The notes: a model not told the origin generated them from the sequence alone. A stretch of 64,000 nt of DNA from Uloborus plumipes (GCA_038373865.1 JAXGGA010002059.1:1-64000), one strand, 5' to 3'; positions 1 to 15,350 are shown, numbered from the stretch's first letter. Program-made: numbers and translations.

Positions 1-1896
1 TTTAATTTTTCCTTTTTTTTTTTTTTTTGCTTTTTTTATTTTGCTCCATTTTTTCCCATCACAGTTGCTGCACATCTTTTTTCTTTCTTTATTTTTTTAT
101 TTCATTTAATTTTAAGTTACATAGTTCCTCTTACATACCTTTTCTGTTTTGAAGCAAATGTGATAATCGTGTCACGCATTATATGTCTGACATTAAAAAA
201 AAAAATTTCGTGTAATCCTTTTTTATAACCTTGAAACCATATATTTCACGTATAGTGCTCCTTTGGAAAGTTGAGCTATGAGCTTCCCTATGTTTCATCT
301 TTTGGGAGTATTAGGGAAAAATACTTGTCGCTGAATTAAATTACATTGCTTTCATATAATATTCTAACACAGATCGACTTCAATCACAAGTTCTTTTTTA
401 TTTAACTTATATTCAATGAACTATTAATGCGCATTAAAAACTGTTAAGGAAGGGGAAGGAGACATAATATGGACGTTTTATATTCCATTCAGAAAACTAA
501 TTAAAGATTAAAAAACGTGTATTGTATTGCTCAATGAATTTACTTGCAACAAAAGCGTTTACTATAAGCATGTAATCAGTTATGAATTATTTTTACAGCT
601 TTAATTAAATTTAACATTTACACTCACTTAACCCTTCTGTATGCAGTGATTCGTCTACTTATTTAGCTACTTTATCGCACATTTTAAAAGCGTGTATCTG
701 CGAAAATTAGAGAGGGGAGTTTTCTGGGGAGGAGTTAAATTGTCTATCAAGCCGTGAACCAACTAGTTTCATCTTTTTTTTTTTCCTATTTGCCCGCTCC
801 TTCAAAACCACCAATGTTGGTATTTTTCCTCAGTCTCTTCAAGTAATGAATATTCATTTTTTTTTTCCGGAACTGACTTCGCCTTTTTTTTTTTTCTGAC
901 GGCTGAAATTAGAAGAACTTTACAACCCCGAGGCTTCAACATTCCTTTCTTAAGTGATTCAGCCTTTGATAGGTTTTATACCTCTTAATTACAGGCTTTC
1001 ATGGCAAAAAAAAAAAAAGATGTTTTTTTATTCATTTTTTGAGAAAAATTTAATAAGCGTTGGTAATACGCTTGAAAAAATGCGCTCCTTATAAGGTGCT
1101 TGTTTAATTATTATTTTTTACTCCCGCTATTGGTTGATAAGTACTGATTCTATGTTTAAAACGGGGTCAAGCGGATAGATATATAATGAAAACGTGAACG
1201 AAGAGATGAAAAATTATGAGGATAATGTCCATATAATGATGAATGGAAGGTGAAAAAAATTAATCAAGGCTCCTCTAGGGAGTAACTAGTGGAAAATTTA
1301 CATGTAAAATGAGTTGAAAGTTTCGTAAGTATAGTCGAAGCTCATTTTAGTAAATATCCGATGTAATGGGATGCTAATTTTATATATGCCACTTCAATGT
1401 AACTTCTAAACTTCTCTAAGCTTCAATGCAAAATTTATTTTTTAATGATTTTTCTACATATTTCATTCAAAAGTAAATCATTGATAATGTAAAAATATTA
1501 TCATGAAACATCGATTTTAAACTAACATCGAAACCAATTTAACAGTATTAACAAAAGAAAAAAAAACCTCATTGAAATAGATCGACATTGATGTTGAATC
1601 TCTAATATGAATATGAAAATATATAAACTTTTCAAAAGTAGCATTGATTTCTGTCGTCCGTAATATATATTTATTTTTCCAAAAGTTAAATGCAGTAAAA
1701 ATTTCGATTAACCAAAGGAATCGGAACCGGACCTCGTTCGATAAATCAAAAGTTCTGGATAAAAGAGACCATTTGAAAATGGCAGTCAAAACATCGCAGA
1801 ACTCAGTAAATAAATATGTGCCGTACGCATTTACAAAACAGCTACTAAATGATATGTTTTGGACTACATTACTATAATTGTGTTCTCGATAAACTT
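1..1896. other. AT-rich intronic sequence, no gene seen
   Basis: Long poly-T and poly-A tracts are common. Two short open frames on opposite strands near 1517-1877 overlap and resemble nothing known. I see no RNA gene or recognisable transposon. Confidence 0.6.
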
Positions 1897-2266
1897 AAGC
1901 AAATACATCCACAGCTCTGACATGACATTCTGAGGCTGCAGTTTCGTCCTTATTCTGGACTCATCAGGATGCAGATATGTTCACATTGTAGCCAAGATAG
2001 CCTTCAAACTAGTAGATAAAATTAATTTACCTTACCAGCGAGCTTCCGTAAACCATGGTACGGTTCAAGTCGAAAATTGAAGTCAAAAGCTGGGTAATAT
2101 GCAATGAGTTACCCTACCCATCTAGGTGACAAATAAGTCTTGGCTACAATAAGAGGATATGTGTCTCCATCTCGGTTATTGGCAATTCCTGACTGTTGAG
2201 TCCAGAATAAGGACGAAACTGCAATCTCATGATGTCATGATCGAGCTGTGGGTGTATTTGCTTCAG
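1897..2266. repeat. Fold-back (inverted-repeat) element, about 370 bp
   Basis: The left arm from 1897 (AAGCAAATACATCCACAGCT...) is repeated in reverse complement ending at 2266 (...AGCTGTGGGTGTATTTGCTT). Each arm contains GTTTCGTCCTTATTCTGGAC and, further in, TTGTAGCCAAGA. Arms are roughly 110-130 bp around a centre of about 120 bp. No coding capacity; a non-autonomous fold-back or MITE. Confidence 0.75.
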
Positions 2267-4789
<2,523 letters not shown>

Positions 4790-4926
4790 GGAAGTAGTGC
4801 AAAAAATAACTAAACTCAGTATAGATTCAGTATATATAAATTCAGTATATTTTTTTAGATCTTTTTTTTTTTTTTTAAATTTCTTCTACTTTTGAAAACT
4901 GTTTTAACTGAAGTATGTTTCAAGTA

Positions 4927-5706
<780 letters not shown>

Positions 5707-5755
5707 CCCCCCCCCCCCCCCCCGACGTCTACTAACATTCTCCGTAGACGTCGGG
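5707..5755. repeat. Poly-C run leading into a perfect hairpin
   Basis: Seventeen consecutive C at 5707-5723 run into an inverted repeat. CCCGACGTCTAC at 5721-5732 pairs perfectly over 12 bp with GTAGACGTCGGG at 5744-5755, across an 11-nt loop. Confidence 0.8.
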
Positions 5756-7020
5756 TACATGTATAAATTATTTTAAAAAAAACCATAGGTACCCAAAATT
5801 AGAAGGTACCGACATATTGGGTGACTGCCCTACATTTTGACTGTTAAGGAAATTTAAATTGAGTAAAATGTGTGCAATGCTTCAGTTAGCATTCTAGATT
5901 ACAAAGCTTATTTTTACCAATCACAACAGAGCGGTTCCAGGGCAACAAACAGCTTACAGATATTAGAAATGCGTTAAATTCTTGTTTTATTTCACGAACT
6001 TTTAGAAGAACATGGTCTTTACTTCCATATAATGCAGTTCAGTTTTGAAGATATCAAGAAAAAATATTTAAATAACAGTATTCTCTGTTACGGAGCCAAA
6101 AACTAACAGCCTAACATATTTGGAGTCTTCGCTGGCTCTTTTGTGCAACAATTGATGCTCTTTATTACAAAGGAATTGCTCAACATCTACCACAGCATGT
6201 TAAAAGCTGTTAGGCTTCTAGTGACTTTTGATTGAGAAAGTTTTCTAAACTTCTCTTTAGGGATCCCCTGCTGCAGTATTTATTGTTTTTGAATAATATT
6301 TCTTATATGAAAGATTTTTTGCCAGTGCAATAACTGGCAGAAATAATCGATCTCTTGGGTGGTAATGGCAAACAAGATACTCGGCCATCCTGACTGCTGC
6401 GGAGTATTGCCCGCACCATTTGTTATGCAAAGCTTTTTCTTTCTCGGCTCGAAATGTTTCATTTGATTTCTGATGGATAGTGTGTTACTGGTGATGCATT
6501 TGAATGAATACCGAAAATGACGTTTTCCGAATCCAAACAAATCTGGAATGTGTTTTAAGTATTTGAACAAGCTTTGTGCGTCCAAATGGAAACCTGTTCA
6601 ACCGCGTCCAGTTACCATCAAAGAACGTGCGGCGAAGGATATTTAATTTATCTTCTACGCTTCGGAATGTTTCTCAAGTGAGGATGCAAAGATATTTGCG
6701 AGTCCGATATACCTCTGGTTGGACCAGAAAGGAAGTCGCTGAGAAATAGAAGATCAGTTGTGAATCTCTCATTAAGTTCTGCATAATTTATGTCATAAGT
6801 CATTGTATCAAGATGCACAAATTCTTGAAGGAAATATACGAACTTCACTTTTAGTCTGTTGAGGTAGCAGCAGCACTAGTTGCTCATTTGCAAAAAACAA
6901 AGCAAATCATTGAACTCAGTCAATGAGTAGCAAATTAAGTTGAACGTTTAACGGGGGAGCCAGCTTCAGACGGCTCAAAAAAAAAAAAAAAAAAAAAAAG
7001 AAAAAAGAAAAAAAAAAAAA
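5756..7020. other. No recognisable gene; two unassigned minus-strand open frames
   Basis: Minus-strand open frames at 6280-6585 (101 codons) and 6648-6848 (66 codons) lie in sequence less AT-rich than average and could be a decayed coding remnant. I cannot match either to a known family. A small inverted repeat around ACAGCCTAA lies near 6105-6215. Confidence 0.3.
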
Positions 7021-7640
7021 ACGATTTTTTTAGGATAAAAAAGCAAGTCTAGCAACTTTTTAAAGATTATTTTAATTCATGTCTGAACATGGGGAAAAAT
7101 ATTTTTTAGAGAAAATATTCTCATGCAACCGATTTTTATGCACATTTGTGCAACTGCTGTTTTTCATTCGGCGGGACAGATAGTACTCGTCATTTTCATA
7201 TGAAACAAAAACACCAATCATCATTTTAATATTCATTTACTTTTCTTTCTAAAAGCTTTCCCAGGAAAAAAAATCTTAACATTTTTTAAGCAAGTTGAAA
7301 TGATTTTTTTTTGCAAAGGCACTTTTTTTTCAAACCTGAAAAAAAATTCTGTTTTTATTATTATTTTAGTTATTTTTAGTTCATATAAAGGAAAAATATA
7401 TGAAAATTAAAATGGTGTTTTTTTTTTTATTATTTTATTTATTTCAGATGAAAGTGACGAGTTCCATCTGTCTCACCGATTGAAAACAGCAGTTGTGCGA
7501 ATGTGCACAAAAATCGGTTGCATACGAATATTTTCCCCCAAAAAATTTTTACCCCCCATGCTCAGACATGCAATAAAATAAGCTAAAAAGCTCGCTAGAT
7601 TTGCCTTTTTTTTAAATCCTAAAAAATCCCCCCCCCCCAA
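7021..7640. repeat. Fold-back element, about 620 bp
   Basis: Arms of roughly 220 bp face each other. The left arm carries ATGTCTGAACATGGGG and CAACCGATTTTTATGCACAT; the right arm carries their reverse complements (CCATGCTCAGACATGCA and ATGTGCACAAAAATCGGTTG). The outer ends are homopolymer-rich (A-run left, C-run right). Non-coding. Confidence 0.75.
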
Positions 7641-7869
7641 AAAAACTTTGTAAGTTTTATATGAAACTTATTTAAATCATATAGAGCACATTCATAGACG
7701 CGTGGAATTTATTAAACAATATGAACAAATTTAGTTAGGCGTAAATCATATTATGCTATATGTGGACGTTTATAAGTTACGCGTGAACCATATTAGGCTA
7801 TATGTGAACGATAAGCGATGTGTGAACCATATAAAGTAACATGCGAACCATAAATAGCATATGAACCAT
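7641..7869. repeat. Short degenerate repeats of an ATATGAACCATAT-like motif
   Basis: Between 7680 and 7870 variants such as GTGAACCATAT and GCTATATGTG(A/G)ACG recur about every 30-45 bp. No gene seen. Confidence 0.4.
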
Positions 7870-8247
7870 ATTTATACAAATACAAATACAAAAGATGACG
7901 ACCAGCTACAGGCTCTAGGCCCAACTAGGCTGGTCCTAGTCAAATTACAATCCCCAATAAAGATCCAAGGCCCTCTTAAATCTCTCAACTCCCTTACTCA
8001 TAACAACCTCCTCCGGTAAGCTGTTCCAGGTACTCACAATCCTACTGAAATAGTAATTTTTCCTCACCTCTAGGTTAGCCTGAGACTTAAATAGCTTAAA
8101 ACAGTGTCCCCTTGTCCTGCTTTCTAAACAAAAATTTAGCCCATCAACATCATTCATTTTGATAAATTTAAACAACTGGATCATGTCCCTTCTGACTCTC
8201 CTTTGCTCAAGACTTATATGTGAAGCGTACTTAGACATGTGAAACAT
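7870..8247 (-). pseudogene. 5'-truncated non-LTR retrotransposon, ORF2 C-terminus and 3' tail
   Basis: This minus-strand fragment encodes about 100 residues of the extreme C-terminus of a CR1/Jockey-type ORF2, after the reverse transcriptase core: RDMIQLFKFIKMNDVDGL, then ESRTRGHCFKLFK and YYFSRIVSTWNSLPEEVV, ending with a stop after DLYWGL. It is followed by a 3' non-coding tail ending in a TTTGTA-type microsatellite at 7878-7895. The same family occurs at 43340-43905. Extreme 5' truncation is the usual outcome of target-primed reverse transcription. No catalytic residues are present, so the copy is dead. Confidence 0.8.
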
Positions 8248-8407
8248 CCTGTTTAATATATTGCAATATTAAAAACTTCAATTTTACTATTTGAGCTTAA
8301 AATCCAATTCAATTCTAATCATGATAGGGAGGGAGAAGTAAAGATAAATCATAATGGAGGAGGGAGAAGTACAAAAAAATAAATTAAAAAAAAATCCTTG
8401 TTGGTTA

Positions 8408-8761
8408 CACTGCAAAAAATAAACTTGTTTTTACAGTAGAATACTGAAAGCAGAGGTTTCAGTTTAAAACTGTAAAATGCACAGTAATAAACTGTAAAAC
8501 TAGCAATTTTACAGTTTATTACTGTAAAATTAACAATTTTACAGTTTGTTACCATAAACTTAGCTTTATTATACTGTGAAAACAACAGTAAAATACTGGC
8601 AAGAGAGGTTGTAGTTTAAAACTAAAATGCACGGTAATAAAATAGTAAAACTAGCCGTTTTAGTTTATGACTGTAGAGCTAGCAATTTTACTTTATTACT
8701 GTAAAATTACTATGAAATTAGCTGTATTGTACTGCAAAAACAGCATTTATGTTTTACAATG
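8408..8761. mobile_element. CACTG-family small non-autonomous element, copy 1
   Basis: Starts CACTGCAAAAAATAAACTTG after TA. The interior iterates AACTGTAAAAT and its complement ACAGTTTATTACTGTAAA. The right end is degenerate (TTTTACAATG). Member of a window-wide family with TIR CACTG(C/T)AAAAAATRAAC. Non-coding. Confidence 0.75.
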
Positions 8762-11700
8762 TTTCTATTCGTATAGATCAACCAAATTTGGGTATTTTAT
8801 ATTACCTGTACATTTTACTGAGTTCATAATAATAGAAACGTTAAGAAAATAGTTTCAAGCGTAAAATAATTGTGTTAAATAATGATTGAAGCCCAGTGAC
8901 TCAGTGGTAGCGCTTCGCTCTCCCACGTCGCTAAAATTTACTTATTCCAATTTTTTAACCATGACAAATATTAGTGAAAATAAGAATTGTGAATTAACGA
9001 TCAAGTTCCGAAAATTGTTTTAGTGGTTTTTGCTAGTAGTTCAGTTTTTAATAGCCATAACAAAGGCAAAAGTGCTTTTTAACAAGTTGCTAAGTTTTAA
9101 GAGAAAATGAACAAGTATAGCAGTGACTAATGGTATATGTTTTAGTTACAATTCCGCCCCCACCCCCTCCGCCGTTCAGTTGCAGAAAATGAGGAAGAAA
9201 ATGCAGTTCAACTTAAGTTTTCTATTATGATAAGAAATACAAAGTTCAATTTGATATTGAGTTGATGAAAAAGATAACAAAAGCAATATGCATTGAATAT
9301 TAAACCTGCAAATTTTGCTATTAAATCCCAAATTTACCAAGATTATGATTCAGCAATTTTTCATGTAGCACCGGAACTAGTTCACATTTAAAAAAATTAT
9401 TCAACGTATAGATTGAAAATTTTAAGAGTATTAATGACCATACTATATGAATAAATAAATATGAAACACAGATACAAAATACTCATGACGAAAATATAAA
9501 ACTAACTTAAATACGGCAATAATTTATAACACATTCATTCTATATCCGAATTTTTCTAATAAAACATAAGAAAGTTTCAAAAAAGACTACACGCAATCAA
9601 TAATTGGATGTCGAAATTAGTAAAATATTTTAACTAAATAATTAAATATAAAAGCAGTATGATATACGCAAGGTTAATGCGAACAATTCGTTAGTATTTT
9701 AATGTTTATTGTTAAGATTTATTAATTAGTACAGTGTGATAATGCGTCTTATGTGTAACAAATAAAAACATTTCTTGACTCAATATTTTTATATTTCCTA
9801 ATATCCCTGCTGGATATTTTATTCATTAATTTTATTTTTGAAATTGGTATTGATATTAATATTTCAAACCTATAGATCCGTATTCAATAGGACTGGTCCT
9901 AGAAACTTAGGAATCCGTTTTTTAATACATTGGAAGATATACAATTAATATGCAATTTGTCCAAAAGCAATTTATTAATTACGGACTCAAATATTTTCGG
10001 TATTTATGTCTTACAATATGATTTATTCTTCGTTGGAAACTTTAATTGCTTTAACATTAGTTTAAACGTATATTTGACATTGATAAGCTTGTATGTATTT
10101 GATTTAACAGCATATAATACGTTCTGTCAGGCTTTATGGCATGGATACATATTTCCATAAATAACATGATAAATTGACGTGAAGTCGCTGGAGGGAAAAC
10201 AAACTTTTTCAAGAGGGAATTTTTTTTCTTTTTTTTGAATTTCTAATCTGCTAAGACTAAATATCAAAAAAATGAGCCTTACTTAATTTTAAGCTTCAGT
10301 GTTGGAATCGAACCTAGGCCTCTCCTTGAATGTTCGTTAAGGTCTGTCACATGTGTCACGTGGTTTAGGATATTGGTCCTGCGAAAATTAGCACGCATTA
10401 AGAAAAATGATTTACATTTCGATGGTTGATGCATATAATAACATAACAAATAATGCTTAATTTTGATTTTTTTGAATTTCAGAAAAAAATCAACTGAATA
10501 ATTTACAAAAGTAAATAATAATTTATCTTAATCTATACAAACCGTGTGAATCATTTCTTTACTGGTCCTAGGCTTTCTTATATGAGCATTAAATAAATAA
10601 TCAAAGTTTGAAGATGAATTGTTCTGGATGCTTGCTTTTTACTAACAAATTACTTTAGTGTAGCTCAATAAATTTTGAATCTTTCGATTAGTTAGTTGCA
10701 AATTAAGCTGCTATTGGCTTATAAAGAAAGCACATAGAAAACTTTTAAAATTAAGCTTGTAAGAATCAGAATCTGGTACACTAAGTACAACCGAAGGTTC
10801 ACAAGAGGGAGATCATTTAACTTTGTAAATAAAAGGGACTTCATACATTAAAATAAGTTTTAAGTCACATTATTTCTGCCGTTATCGGAATTATTGTGAA
10901 GTGGAAAAAAGGTCATGGATTGAGGAAATTTGCATTGATTTAGAATTTCAAAGCTCCAAAACAGCGATTCCAAAAGTGAGCTCCGCGGAACCCTAGCTCA
11001 AGTTTCCTTTCTAAGTTTCTTCTAATCGTCAACATTTTGCCTTTCAGTCATTAACAAGAAGGGGGGGTTCTTTGAAGTAAATCTGCAGCAATAAGAATTC
11101 TGTGGCATAAAAAGTTTGGGAACCGCAGCTATAAATTATTTAAAAAATAAGCACATTGTAGGGACTCGGTGTCATTAAATTTGTTCAAATTTTATCAATA
11201 TTTTACGAATAGGCTATTTTACATTACTTGCTATCAACTGGAGTGGGAAATGTTTTGTGACTACTTATTAGCTATTTAACTCGTTCTATCTTGAAAAAAG
11301 TTTTGTGTTTTGAAATGTTATCAAAATTTAATTTCACTTGCAAGAAACAGATTTTAATGCGCTGCAAATATGGCAAAAGAAGTTTAAGTTACGGTTAGGT
11401 GTAATATGTCTGTAATTGAAAGCGAAACAAACCAACGAAACTTTAGTTAAAGAATTGTTAAGATTTTTTTAACTTCCTGCCTCAAAAAATTGAAATCAGT
11501 TTATGGTTGCAAAGCTGAAATCCTTCTAGAATAAAAATTGTTGTTCTTTCTAAGTGTAAACTACGAGAAGCTGATTTATTTTAATAAAAGATGAATAAAC
11601 TGTTTATCGAATACTAAATGACCATTATGTAAGATAAAAGAATTAATTTTTTACCTTATTCAGATCCCAATAATGCCGTAAAAGGCAAAAACAGACCTAA

Positions 11701-13430
11701 TCGTGAACAAGGGAATTATTCGTATACGAATTTTAAGAAATCGAATTTTTTTTATCTGTATGATTAAAACTTATACATTTAATTTATTAATACCCTTAAT
11801 TATGTAAGTAATACATTTAGCGTTAGATATTTTTGAGTCTAACTACTCTGCATTTTGAGTTCTTTAAGTATAAATACATTAAGATAGCAATAAATACAAT
11901 CACATAGTTGACATAGTGTGACACTGTTTACACTGCTTATAGTACAAATATATACAATCCAATTGAAACAATCTACACAGTTTAGGCTCAACCAAATAAG
12001 AAAGCTATTTATGTATTACTAGTTGTTTTTTTCCGAAAATTCAGGATTTCCTCACATTTTAGAAAATTAGTCTAGTCCACTGGAAAACCCGTAAAAAATA
12101 CCTCGTTCAAAATTTTTTCCCATCTTGCTGAAGTTCGAAGCGTCTAAATCAACTATAAAGCGAGTTATAAGCAGTCTTAATTCAGTGAATATTTTTTAAA
12201 AAGGCTAAGTTCATTCTCTTTCATCTTCTGGAATCATCGTAAAAAAGTAACGAACAAAAAAATGAATCAAATTGAAATATTTCTACCTTAAATAAAGTAC
12301 GTCTCTTATTATTTCCTCTGTCATGTTGACATTACATGTTTAATGGATACAAACGTGAGCACATTTTATAAGCCCTATTGTGAGGTTTATTATTTTATTC
12401 GTAAAATTAAGCGGTTTAATCTTTTTTAAGAGAATTTGAGCTAATAAATGCTAAGCATTGAAAAAAGCATATTTATGAACATCGAGTTATTTTTCTATTA
12501 ATTTTGCCTCAAAGTTACTCTATACGTTGTTCTACGCCTAATTAAACTAAGAGTCACTATACCACGCCAAAAGATGACACTAAATATATACTGATTTATT
12601 ACTTTTAAATCCATGTTTTTCATGCAAGAGCGCTTTAAAAATGGGCAGATTCGGTTAACCATGAAAATTGTTGGTTAAAAGAATACAGTTGTATTACCAA
12701 AGAACAAGGTGTTTATAATGTATTTTAGTTGCAATATGTTTTGAAACTTCAGCATGAGTAAAATATTAGTCATGTGTATGCCTGATGGGGGGAAAACTTA
12801 GCTATGAGTGGTTAACGTGTATTCTTATTACTTGCATGTTTCTCAGCCCCCGACGCAACAGGGAAGTGGGTTATAAATTTGACACCTGTATATCTGTAGA
12901 TTTGTGTATCTATCCGTGTCAGTGTAGGGCCTAAACGGATGGACAAATTTTGATTTTTTTTTTCTGAAAGAAGAGTTGATTGAGAGTGTATTAACGAAGA
13001 TATTAATTAAAAGCCTTCAAAACGTTTTTCGCGACTTTTGAAGTGGAAATATACTTAAAAATTTAAAACAATAGTACCAAGACAAGGAGAAAATTTTTCT
13101 TTGTCTGATAGAATGTTTTTGGAACTTCCATGTTATATAGTTTTAAATTATATCGTTTTTTAGCAAATGCGGCGAAGCCTTTACTTACGCGATTAGAAAT
13201 TGGAAACCAATGTCATTGCCGGCCGACACGGAAAGAAAACTCAATAATTTAAAATATTTATCTGTTGCCAGTTTCTGCTTGTTAACAATTAAAATACTTG
13301 TAATTGGTTTTAGTATAAGAATTTTCAATTTTCCCTCTTTATTCTGCTTTTGCGACTAGCAAATTTTACTAGTAAGGATTATCTTTTCTTTTCTGTGTTT
13401 ACCATGTCCTCCCGAAAACAAATTCTACAA
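8762..13430. other. Long AT-rich stretch without a recognisable gene
   Basis: No convincing coding exon, RNA gene or bounded transposon. A tRNA-like scrap (GCCCAGTGACTCAGTGGTAG at about 8890) and a B-box-like GGTTCGATTCC (minus strand, about 10310) may be eroded SINE remnants. Confidence 0.5.
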
Positions 13431-13458
13431 GGTTTGTTGTTTTTTCAACCTCCGATAG

Positions 13459-13815
13459 ACTGTAAAAAATAAACGGATTCAAATACAAAAAATAATTTAC
13501 TATCAAAAGCAAGGTACAATGCTCTACAATTCTTTACATAATCACCTTAACTATTGAAGCATTTGTTATATGTGTGAACGAGTTTTATAATTGCCTCCTC
13601 GTAAAATGTTGCCGCCAATGATTGGAAGTGAGTTGTGACGGTGTCTTTGGGCTCCACGCCACTTTGGAAGCACGATGCCTTTCCAGACCCCAAGCAGGGG
13701 TCTCCAACTCCCTGCTTCAGCTCAGGGAACAGATGAAAGTCACTTGGTGCTCGGTCGAAACTTATGGTGGGTGTTCAAAAATGTCCCATTGAAATTGCTG
13801 GAGGAACCGTTGGGT
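13459..13815 (-). pseudogene. Mariner transposase C-terminal fragment, left arm
   Basis: Reading the minus strand from about 13815, one finds WDIFEHPP, a frame break, then (A)PSDFHLFPELKQGVGDP and after a diverged stretch HFQSLAATFYEEAIIKLVHT with YNKCFNS, stop, GDYV. This is the C-terminal block of mariner (DD34D) transposases: HPPYSPDLAPSD, whose last Asp is catalytic, FHLFPEL, and the terminal FYEEGIxKLVHRYNKCLN...GDYVE. An in-frame stop and the frame break show the copy is dead. The 5' two thirds are missing. Confidence 0.8.
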
Positions 13816-13837
13816 TACACGAGTGCTATGATGACGG

Positions 13838-14103
13838 GCCCCTGCTTAGGGAGACCCCTGCTTGGGATCTGGAAAAGCATCTTGCTTCCAATGTGGCGTG
13901 GAACCCAAAGACACCGTCACAACTCACTTCCAATCATTGGCGGCAACATTTTACGATGAGGCGTTATAAAGCTTGTTCACACATATAACAAATGATTCAA
14001 TCGTTAAGGTGATTATGTAGAGAATTGTAGAGCATTATACCTTACTTTTGATAGTAAAATATCTTTTGTATTTGAATCCGTTTATTTTTTATAGCCTAAC
14101 GGA
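13838..14103 (+). pseudogene. Mariner transposase C-terminal fragment, right arm
   Basis: Plus-strand mirror of the left arm: GDPCLGSGKASCFQ, GVEPKDTVTTHFQSLAATFY, then a KLVHTYNK-like block with stops and GDYVEN. It starts further 3' than the left arm and has its own substitutions (ATGAGGCG versus GAGGAGGC), so the two arms have diverged since the palindrome formed. Confidence 0.75.
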
Positions 14104-14125
14104 GGTTGAAAAAAAAATCAACCCT

Positions 14126-14499
14126 CCTATTTAAATTTAAAATGATTTTTGACCATTGAAGCTCGCTTAAGTATGAGGTCGGAAATCAAGGTCGTTTTTT
14201 TTTTTTAAATTTTTAATTTAATCTTAGTATTTGTTGAATAAACATTTTTAATTAGAAACCGAGCAAAAATACGAACATTTGCTTGCTAAGACTCCAAGTT
14301 GCGCCTCTATTAAGAGTACAATCTAAAAATCTTCATATGAAATTGAACAACACTTAGAGTTTATTTACTGTGTATATCCCAAACTTGTGTTTCAACAGTG
14401 GAAAAATAAAGTATTTCATTTTGATCACACCCGTTTTCATATACGTTGCTGAGAAATCGGTAGCAACTGAGACGAATAAAGATATATTTGCAATCATTA
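14126..14499. other. AT-rich spacer, nothing recognised
   Basis: A minus-strand open frame at 14354-14545 has no recognisable features. Confidence 0.4.
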
Positions 14500-14775
14500 A
14501 AAGAAGAGTTTTAAGAAGGATATTTGACGGAATTAAATGAGACAATTATTGGAGAAGAAGAACGAACTTCGGAACTTAAAGGCACATTTGAATGAATTAA
14601 ATTTGGCAATCATAGAGAAGAAGAACGAACTTCACAACTCAAAAGGCACATTTGGAGGAATTAAATGTGACAATCATTAGAGAAGAAGAACAAACTTCAG
14701 AACTTAAAAGGCACGTTTAGCGGAATTAAATCTGGCAATTATTGGAGACGAAGAACAAACCTGGAAATTTAAACT
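14500..14775. repeat. Tandem repeat, period about 62 bp, about four copies
   Basis: Each unit carries GGAATTAAAT(G/C)(T/A)G(A/G)CAAT(C/T)AT followed by GAGAAGAAGAACRAACTTC and AAAAGGCAC. Copies diverge by about 10-20%. Confidence 0.8.
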
Positions 14776-15197
14776 GCTTAATATGCCAGGTTCTTAAACA
14801 GTATTAAATTTATTGCAATACACAGAAGGGGAGTCTAATAAGTTTCGATGTCAATCGAACCACTAAAATGTATTTCTTGCCTAAATCATATGACACCAGA
14901 AAAGTAGAGGGCCACCAAAATATAGGCCATAAGAGAGAGCCATGAACAGTGAACACCACCAAAATTGATTGCTTGGAAAAGGACCTTTAAATTATAAAGA
15001 TGACTAGTCGGGAAAATATCAGTCATGAAAGTACGGTATGAAATGAAATTCTGGAGATCAGAGGCTGTCGAGCCAGTGAAAAGGAAAAACTCTGGAAAAC
15101 TTAAAACAGCCTGGACAACATTTTCAAGTGTTTTCCTTGAAATTATTCATTAAACAACTATTCTAAAATTGCTTAAAGCTTTTAGAGATAATGGGAA
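14776..15197. other. Unique spacer, nothing recognised
   Basis: No open frame of interest and no repeat structure seen. Confidence 0.4.
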
Positions 15198-15350
15198 GGG
15201 CCTGGCTCCACATCAGCAGAAAACTGACCAAAACTGAAGGCAGATACCGAAAATCCGGGTACTTTCCATTTCCTTTAAATTTAAAGTACCCGGATTTTGG
15301 TTTCTGCCTTAGGTTTCGGTCGGTTTTCTGCTAATGTGGAGCCAGGCCCT
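15198..15350. repeat. Near-perfect palindrome (fold-back MITE), 153 bp
   Basis: A left arm of about 68 bp starting GGGCCTGGCTCCACATCAGC and ending ATCCGGGTACTTT is mirrored by the right arm (AAAGTACCCGGAT ... GCTAATGTGGAGCCAGGCCC). The loop is about 15 bp. Only a handful of mismatches separate the arms, so it is young or constrained. Confidence 0.85.

Larger units (their letters stand above)
13431..14125. mobile_element. Head-to-head pair of mariner-like fragments forming a large palindrome
   Basis: About 13431-13712 and 13845-14125 are reverse complements over roughly 270 bp, from ATAAACGGATTCAAATACAAAA outward-facing ends to AGACCCCTGCTTGGG near the centre. Both arms hold the 3' end of a mariner transposase gene plus downstream sequence, reading away from each other. 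The unpaired centre is about 130 bp. See the two pseudogene entries. Confidence 0.8.

Noticed and set aside
220..245. Minus-strand IWFQ-like reading
   Set aside because: Following codons are GYKK, not NRRMK; surrounding frame is not a homeodomain.
6280..6848. Two minus-strand open frames (101 and 66 codons)
   Set aside because: No recognisable domain, no start or splice support; possibly an old coding remnant but not callable.
8885..8935. tRNA-like GCCCAGTGACTCAGTGGTAGCG
   Set aside because: Only an A-box-like half; no T arm or B box follows, so neither a tRNA gene nor a callable SINE.
10295..10375. B-box-like GGTTCGATTCC on the minus strand
   Set aside because: T stem does not pair and no A box at the right distance.
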